A stretch of 8,596 nt of DNA from Bacteroidales bacterium (GTDB lineage: Bacteria; Bacteroidota; Bacteroidia; Bacteroidales; UBA932): assembly GCA_024681565.1 (NCBI GenBank), contig JAILAO010000033.1:1-8596 (forward strand). Reading direction: 5' to 3'. The translations under genes and the position numbers were made by a program. Of this stretch, positions 5,883-8,596 are shown piece by piece. The first letter of the stretch is position 1, and each line of letters starts with the position of its first letter. The notes beneath the pieces are model-generated. The model ran no database searches. It saw only the letters and a program-made list of their open reading frames with translations, and was not told the origin of the DNA.

Positions 5883-7196
5883 ATGAAGCAAAAAAGATTC
5901 ATTCTGCCGGAATCCGAAATCCCGACCCAATGGTACAATATCCAGGCTGATATGGTCAATAAACCGCAGCCGATGATCCATCCGGGGACCAAGCAGCCCA
6001 TCAAGGCCGAAGACCTGTATCCCCTCTTTGCCGAGGAGTGCTCCAAGCAGGAGGTCAACCAGACCGACCGCTGGATCGACATCCCCGAGGAGGTACGCGA
6101 GAAGTACGCCTACTACCGCTGCACGCCGCTGGTGCGCGCCTACGGGCTCGAGGAGGCCCTCGGCACCCCGGCCCACATCTATTTCAAGAACGAGAGCGTC
6201 AACCCGCTGGGCTCGCACAAGCTCAACTCCGCCATCCCGCAGGCTTACTACTGCAAGCAGCAGGGCGTGACCAACGTCACCACGGAGACGGGCGCCGGCC
6301 AGTGGGGCGCCGCCCTGTCCTATGCAGCCAAGCTCTACGGGCTCGACTGCGCGGTCTACCAGGTCAAGATCAGCTATGAGCAGAAGCCCTACCGCCGCAG
6401 CATCATGCAGGTCTTCGACGCGCTGGTGACCCCTTCGCCGTCGATGTCCACCCGCGCCGGCAAGGACATCCTCACCGCCGATCCCAACCACCAGGGTTCG
6501 CTCGGCACCGCCATCTCCGAGGCGGTGGAGCTCGCGATGACCACGCCGAACTGCAAGTACCTGCTGGGCTCCGTGCTCAACCACGTCTGCCTGCACCAGA
6601 CCGTCATCGGCCTGGAGGCCGAGAAGCAGATGGCGATGGCCGGCGAGTATCCCGACATCGTGATCGGCTGCTTCGGTGGCGGATCCAATTTCAGCGGCAT
6701 CTCCTTCCCCTTCCTGCGCCACAACATCCTGGACGGCAAGAAGACCCGCTTCATCGCGGCCGAGCCGGCATCCTGCCCGAAGCTCACCAAGGGCGAGTTC
6801 AAGTATGACTTCGGCGACGAGACGGGTCTCACCCCGCTCATCCCGATGTTCTCCCTGGGCCACGACTTCCGTCCCGCCAACATCCACGCGGGCGGCCTGC
6901 GCTACCATGGCGCCGGCGCCATCGTCTCCCAGCTCCACAAGGACGGTCTCGTGGAGGCGGTGGACATCCGCCAGCTGGATTCTTTCGCCGCAGGCGTGCT
7001 GTTCGCCAAGGCGGAAGGCATCGTGCCGGCACCGGAGTCCTGCCACGCCATTGCGGCGGCCATCGACGAGGCCAACAAGTGCAAGGAAAGCGGCGAGGCG
7101 AAGACCATCCTCTTCAACCTCTCCGGCCACGGTCTGGTGGACATGACCGCCTACGACCAGTATCTCTCCGGCACGCTGGCGAACACCGGCGAGTAG
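5883..7196 (+). CDS. trpB: TrpB2-type tryptophan synthase beta chain (stand-alone)
   Basis: 437 residues, longer than classical TrpB (about 400) and typical of the TrpB2 / TrpB-like group. The long N-terminal part (FILPESEIPTQWYNI, about 1-75) is the TrpB2-specific extension. Catalytic features are GSHKLNSA at 110-117 with PLP lysine K113, ETGAGQWG at 135-142 with the probable catalytic Glu135 (Trp replaces the His of classical TrpB, as in TrpB2), CFGGGSN at 263-269 for the cofactor phosphate, and NLSGHG at 412-417. The protein would condense indole with serine (or phosphoserine in some TrpB2) to tryptophan. No trpA or other tryptophan gene is in view, consistent with TrpB2 proteins that act without TrpA, for instance in indole salvage. 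It follows ltaE by 23 bases and is closed by a terminator. The TrpB2 assignment is confident; the physiological reaction is not. Confidence 0.92.
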   Translation: MKQKRFILPESEIPTQWYNIQADMVNKPQPMIHPGTKQPIKAEDLYPLFAEECSKQEVNQTDRWIDIPEEVREKYAYYRCTPLVRAYGLEEALGTPAHIYFKNESVNPLGSHKLNSAIPQAYYCKQQGVTNVTTETGAGQWGAALSYAAKLYGLDCAVYQVKISYEQKPYRRSIMQVFDALVTPSPSMSTRAGKDILTADPNHQGSLGTAISEAVELAMTTPNCKYLLGSVLNHVCLHQTVIGLEAEKQMAMAGEYPDIVIGCFGGGSNFSGISFPFLRHNILDGKKTRFIAAEPASCPKLTKGEFKYDFGDETGLTPLIPMFSLGHDFRPANIHAGGLRYHGAGAIVSQLHKDGLVEAVDIRQLDSFAAGVLFAKAEGIVPAPESCHAIAAAIDEANKCKESGEAKTILFNLSGHGLVDMTAYDQYLSGTLANTGE

Positions 7197-7219
7197 CCGC
7201 AGACGCCCGAACCGATTGC

Positions 7220-7251
7220 AGGACGGCAGCTTCCCAAGGCTGCCGTCCTTT
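7220..7251 (+). terminator. Intrinsic terminator after trpB2
   Basis: An 11-pair perfect stem (7220-7230 with 7239-7249) with an eight-base loop TTCCCAAG is followed by a short T-rich tail (TTTGCATTT). The stem is strong but the T-run is poor, so some read-through is possible. Its last bases overlap the -33 element of the next promoter. Confidence 0.75.
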
Positions 7252-7280
7252 GCATTTCTGCGCAATTATTCCTAACTTGA
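7249..7280 (+). promoter_or_regulatory. Predicted Bacteroidota-type promoter of the beta-grasp/nucleotidase pair
   Basis: TTTG at 7249-7252 and TAACTTGA at 7273-7280 are 20 bases apart; the -7 element keeps TA and TT of TAnnTTTG. Transcription would start near 7286-7288, about 20 bases before the ATG at 7307. The -33 box lies on the descending arm of the trpB2 terminator. Confidence 0.5.
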
Positions 7281-7306
7281 CAAGGATTTTAAACACCCCG
7301 CTACCT

Positions 7307-7507
7307 ATGAAAGTCAAAGTCAACCGCACGACCGTCGAGCTCTTTGAGGGCGCGAAGGTCCGCCAGGCCCTCCTGCAGTACTGCGTCCGCCGCAAGCTGC
7401 CGCTGTCCCTCGTTGAAACGGCCGAAGTCTATGACGCCTGGGGACACCGCATCGACCTGGACGCCCCCCTCTCCGAAGGTAAAACCATCAAATGCAAGAT
7501 ACAATGA
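7307..7507 (+). CDS. Small predicted beta-grasp (ThiS/ferredoxin-like) protein
   Basis: 66 residues. The layout MKVKVNRTTVELFEGAKV followed by a helix RQALLQYCVRR, then VYDAWGHRIDLDAPLSEG and KTIKCKI, looks like a small ubiquitin-like beta-grasp fold. The first 25 residues resemble ThiS/MoaD and the N-terminal part of 2Fe-2S ferredoxin domains, and the SEGKTIKCKI end resembles the closing strand of ThiS. It lacks a C-terminal Gly-Gly, so it is not a sulfur carrier of the normal type. It has only two Cys (26 and 64), so it cannot hold the usual four-Cys cluster alone. No signal peptide is seen. I recall similar short Bacteroidota proteins without a known role. The ATG at 7307 is chosen because the frame upstream runs through the trpB2 end and terminator. 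Its stop overlaps the next start (ATGA), pointing to translational coupling with the nucleotidase gene. Confidence 0.7.
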   Translation: MKVKVNRTTVELFEGAKVRQALLQYCVRRKLPLSLVETAEVYDAWGHRIDLDAPLSEGKTIKCKIQ

Positions 7508-8596
7508 TGAGAAGGAGCGTTCTGACCCTGCTGGCCGGCTGCCTGCTCTGCCTGTCGGCCGCTGCGCAACCCAAGGAGGTGCATATCATCTCCGCCAATG
7601 ACATCCACGCCAAGATCCAGAATTTCCCGCAGCTGGCCGCGATCGTGGACAGCATGCGCGCCGTGTATCCCTCGCTGCTCGTGCTCTCCGCCGGCGACAA
7701 CCGTACCGGAGAACCGCTCAACGACCTCTACGAGATCCCGGCCTATCCGATGGTGGCCCTGATGAACCAGGTCGGCTTCGACGCCACGACCCTGGGCAAC
7801 CACGAGTTCGACTCCGGCCAGGCGGGCCTCGCCCAGCTGATCAGCCTGTCCAACTTCCCCTATATCTGCGCCAACGTGCAGCCCGACCCGAAGTGGGGCA
7901 TGCATCTGGATCCGTACAAGATCTTCGTGATCGACGATATCAAAGTCGGCATCGTGGGCGCCGTCCAGCTCGGCACGGCCGGCCACCCGGACTCCCATCC
8001 GGACAACTGCACGGAAATCGAATTCACGCCCGTCAAGGAGACCCTGGAGCAGTACAAGTGGCTGCGCGACCAGTGCGACGTGGTCATCTTCCTGTCGCAC
8101 CTCGGCTATGACGACGACGTCAAGATCTCCGCGGACATCCCGTGGGTGGACCTCATCATCGGCGGACACTCCCATACGCAGCTCGCCGGCGGCGAGATGC
8201 ACAACGGTCTGCTGATCACCCAGAACGTCAACCGCCTGGAGCGCGTGACCCACATCACCCTCAAGCTGGACGGCGGCAAGCTGGTGTCCAAGACCGCCGA
8301 GAATATCGAAGTGCAGGGCTATCCCAAGCAGAACAAGGTCGTGGCGGAGCTGGTGCGCTTCTTCAGCGACAATCCCGCTTTCCAGCGTGTGCTCTGCCAG
8401 CTGGAGCGCCCGGTCAGCAGCTATGAGGAGCTCGGCTGCCTGATGACTGACGCCTGGCGCGTGGAGACCGGATCCGATGTCGCCTTCACCAATGCCGGCG
8501 GCATCCGCTTCGACTCGCTGCCCGCAGGGCCCTTCACCGTCAGCGACGTGCTGCGCCTCGACCCGTTCGGCAACGAGACCGTCCAGCTGACCCTCA
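7504..8596 (+). CDS. UshA-like 5'-nucleotidase/metallophosphatase, 3' end outside window
   Basis: 364 codons are visible and the frame is still open at the right edge. Residues 1-21 (MMRR, Leu-rich core, SAAAQ) form an export signal; Cys at 13 and 16 could also suggest a lipoprotein, but the AAAQ end favours ordinary cleavage. The calcineurin-type metallophosphatase domain covers about 25-270: NDIHAK (D33, H35), SAGDN (D65), GNHEFD (N99, H100), FLSHLGYD (H199) and GGHSHT (H222, H224) supply the two-metal site. The 5'-nucleotidase C-terminal domain begins near 295 and shows TNAGGIR at 329-335 and DPFGNE at 353-358, which belong to the substrate-binding part. The likely role is removal of phosphate from extracellular or periplasmic nucleotides or related esters. 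Two in-frame ATGs exist at 7504 and 7507; the first gives the ATGA overlap with the preceding stop. The substrate is not certain. Confidence 0.92.
   Translation, partial: MMRRSVLTLLAGCLLCLSAAAQPKEVHIISANDIHAKIQNFPQLAAIVDSMRAVYPSLLVLSAGDNRTGEPLNDLYEIPAYPMVALMNQVGFDATTLGNHEFDSGQAGLAQLISLSNFPYICANVQPDPKWGMHLDPYKIFVIDDIKVGIVGAVQLGTAGHPDSHPDNCTEIEFTPVKETLEQYKWLRDQCDVVIFLSHLGYDDDVKISADIPWVDLIIGGHSHTQLAGGEMHNGLLITQNVNRLERVTHITLKLDGGKLVSKTAENIEVQGYPKQNKVVAELVRFFSDNPAFQRVLCQLERPVSSYEELGCLMTDAWRVETGSDVAFTNAGGIRFDSLPAGPFTVSDVLRLDPFGNETVQLTL

Noticed and set aside
5856..7265. Minus-strand open frame (469 codons) opposite trpB2
   Set aside because: It shows Val/Asp/Gly/His-rich antisense composition, and it would read through the trpB2 terminator hairpin. 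The sense frame has complete TrpB2 motifs.
7079..7306. Upstream extension of the small beta-grasp gene to an ATG at 7079
   Set aside because: The extension overlaps the end of trpB2 and crosses its terminator and the predicted promoter. Its residues look out of frame (Arg/Pro/Ala-rich), while the ATG at 7307 begins a typical MKVKVN strand.
1..8596. Search by eye for CRISPR repeats, IS ends, tRNA/rRNA genes and attachment sites
   Set aside because: No spaced direct repeats, transposase motifs, terminal inverted repeats or cloverleaf-like segments were seen. The only large repeat is the paralogous gene pair.

Overview
The window looks like a chromosomal segment from a fairly GC-rich member of the Bacteroidales, of a gut or rumen type. 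Several things point that way. Promoters fit the Bacteroidota pattern (TTTG, about 20 bp, TAnnTTTG). Shine-Dalgarno sequences are absent or weak in front of the genes. The HU protein is of the Bacteroidota type with RNI in the DNA-binding arm, and it is followed by a very small Hc1 (histone H1-like) protein. The species assignment is inference from gene content and style; no rRNA marker is present.

Left part (2-3435, + strand): three closely packed genes form a probable operon for exported hydrolases. Two are tandem paralogous nucleoside-hydrolase-fold proteins, the first cut by the window edge. The second carries a signal peptide and an unusual N-terminal module. The third is a GH43-family glycoside hydrolase with a C-terminal beta-sandwich-like region and a probable lipoprotein signal. 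The operon plausibly releases sugars from ribosides and/or plant glycans outside the cytoplasm.

Middle (3436-4160): two small nucleoid-protein genes, HU and an Hc1-like 51-residue protein, each have their own recognisable promoter. A strong intrinsic terminator follows and separates them from the convergent minus-strand gene ybaK (4158-4622), a Cys-tRNA(Pro)/YbaK-type deacylase. The divergent gap 4623-4821 holds an orphan terminator-like hairpin that belongs to no visible gene.

Right part (4822-8596, + strand): a two-gene unit encodes two PLP enzymes, a low-specificity threonine aldolase and a stand-alone TrpB2-type tryptophan synthase beta chain, closed by a terminator. Immediately after it, a new promoter drives a 66-residue predicted beta-grasp protein. 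That gene overlaps, by ATGA, an exported UshA-like 5'-nucleotidase/metallophosphatase that runs off the right edge. No mobile element, CRISPR array, tRNA or rRNA was seen. Most of the window is ordinary chromosomal gene content. The points of interest are the modular duplicated nucleoside hydrolases, the HU/Hc1 pair, the orphan hairpin, and the small beta-grasp protein coupled to the nucleotidase.
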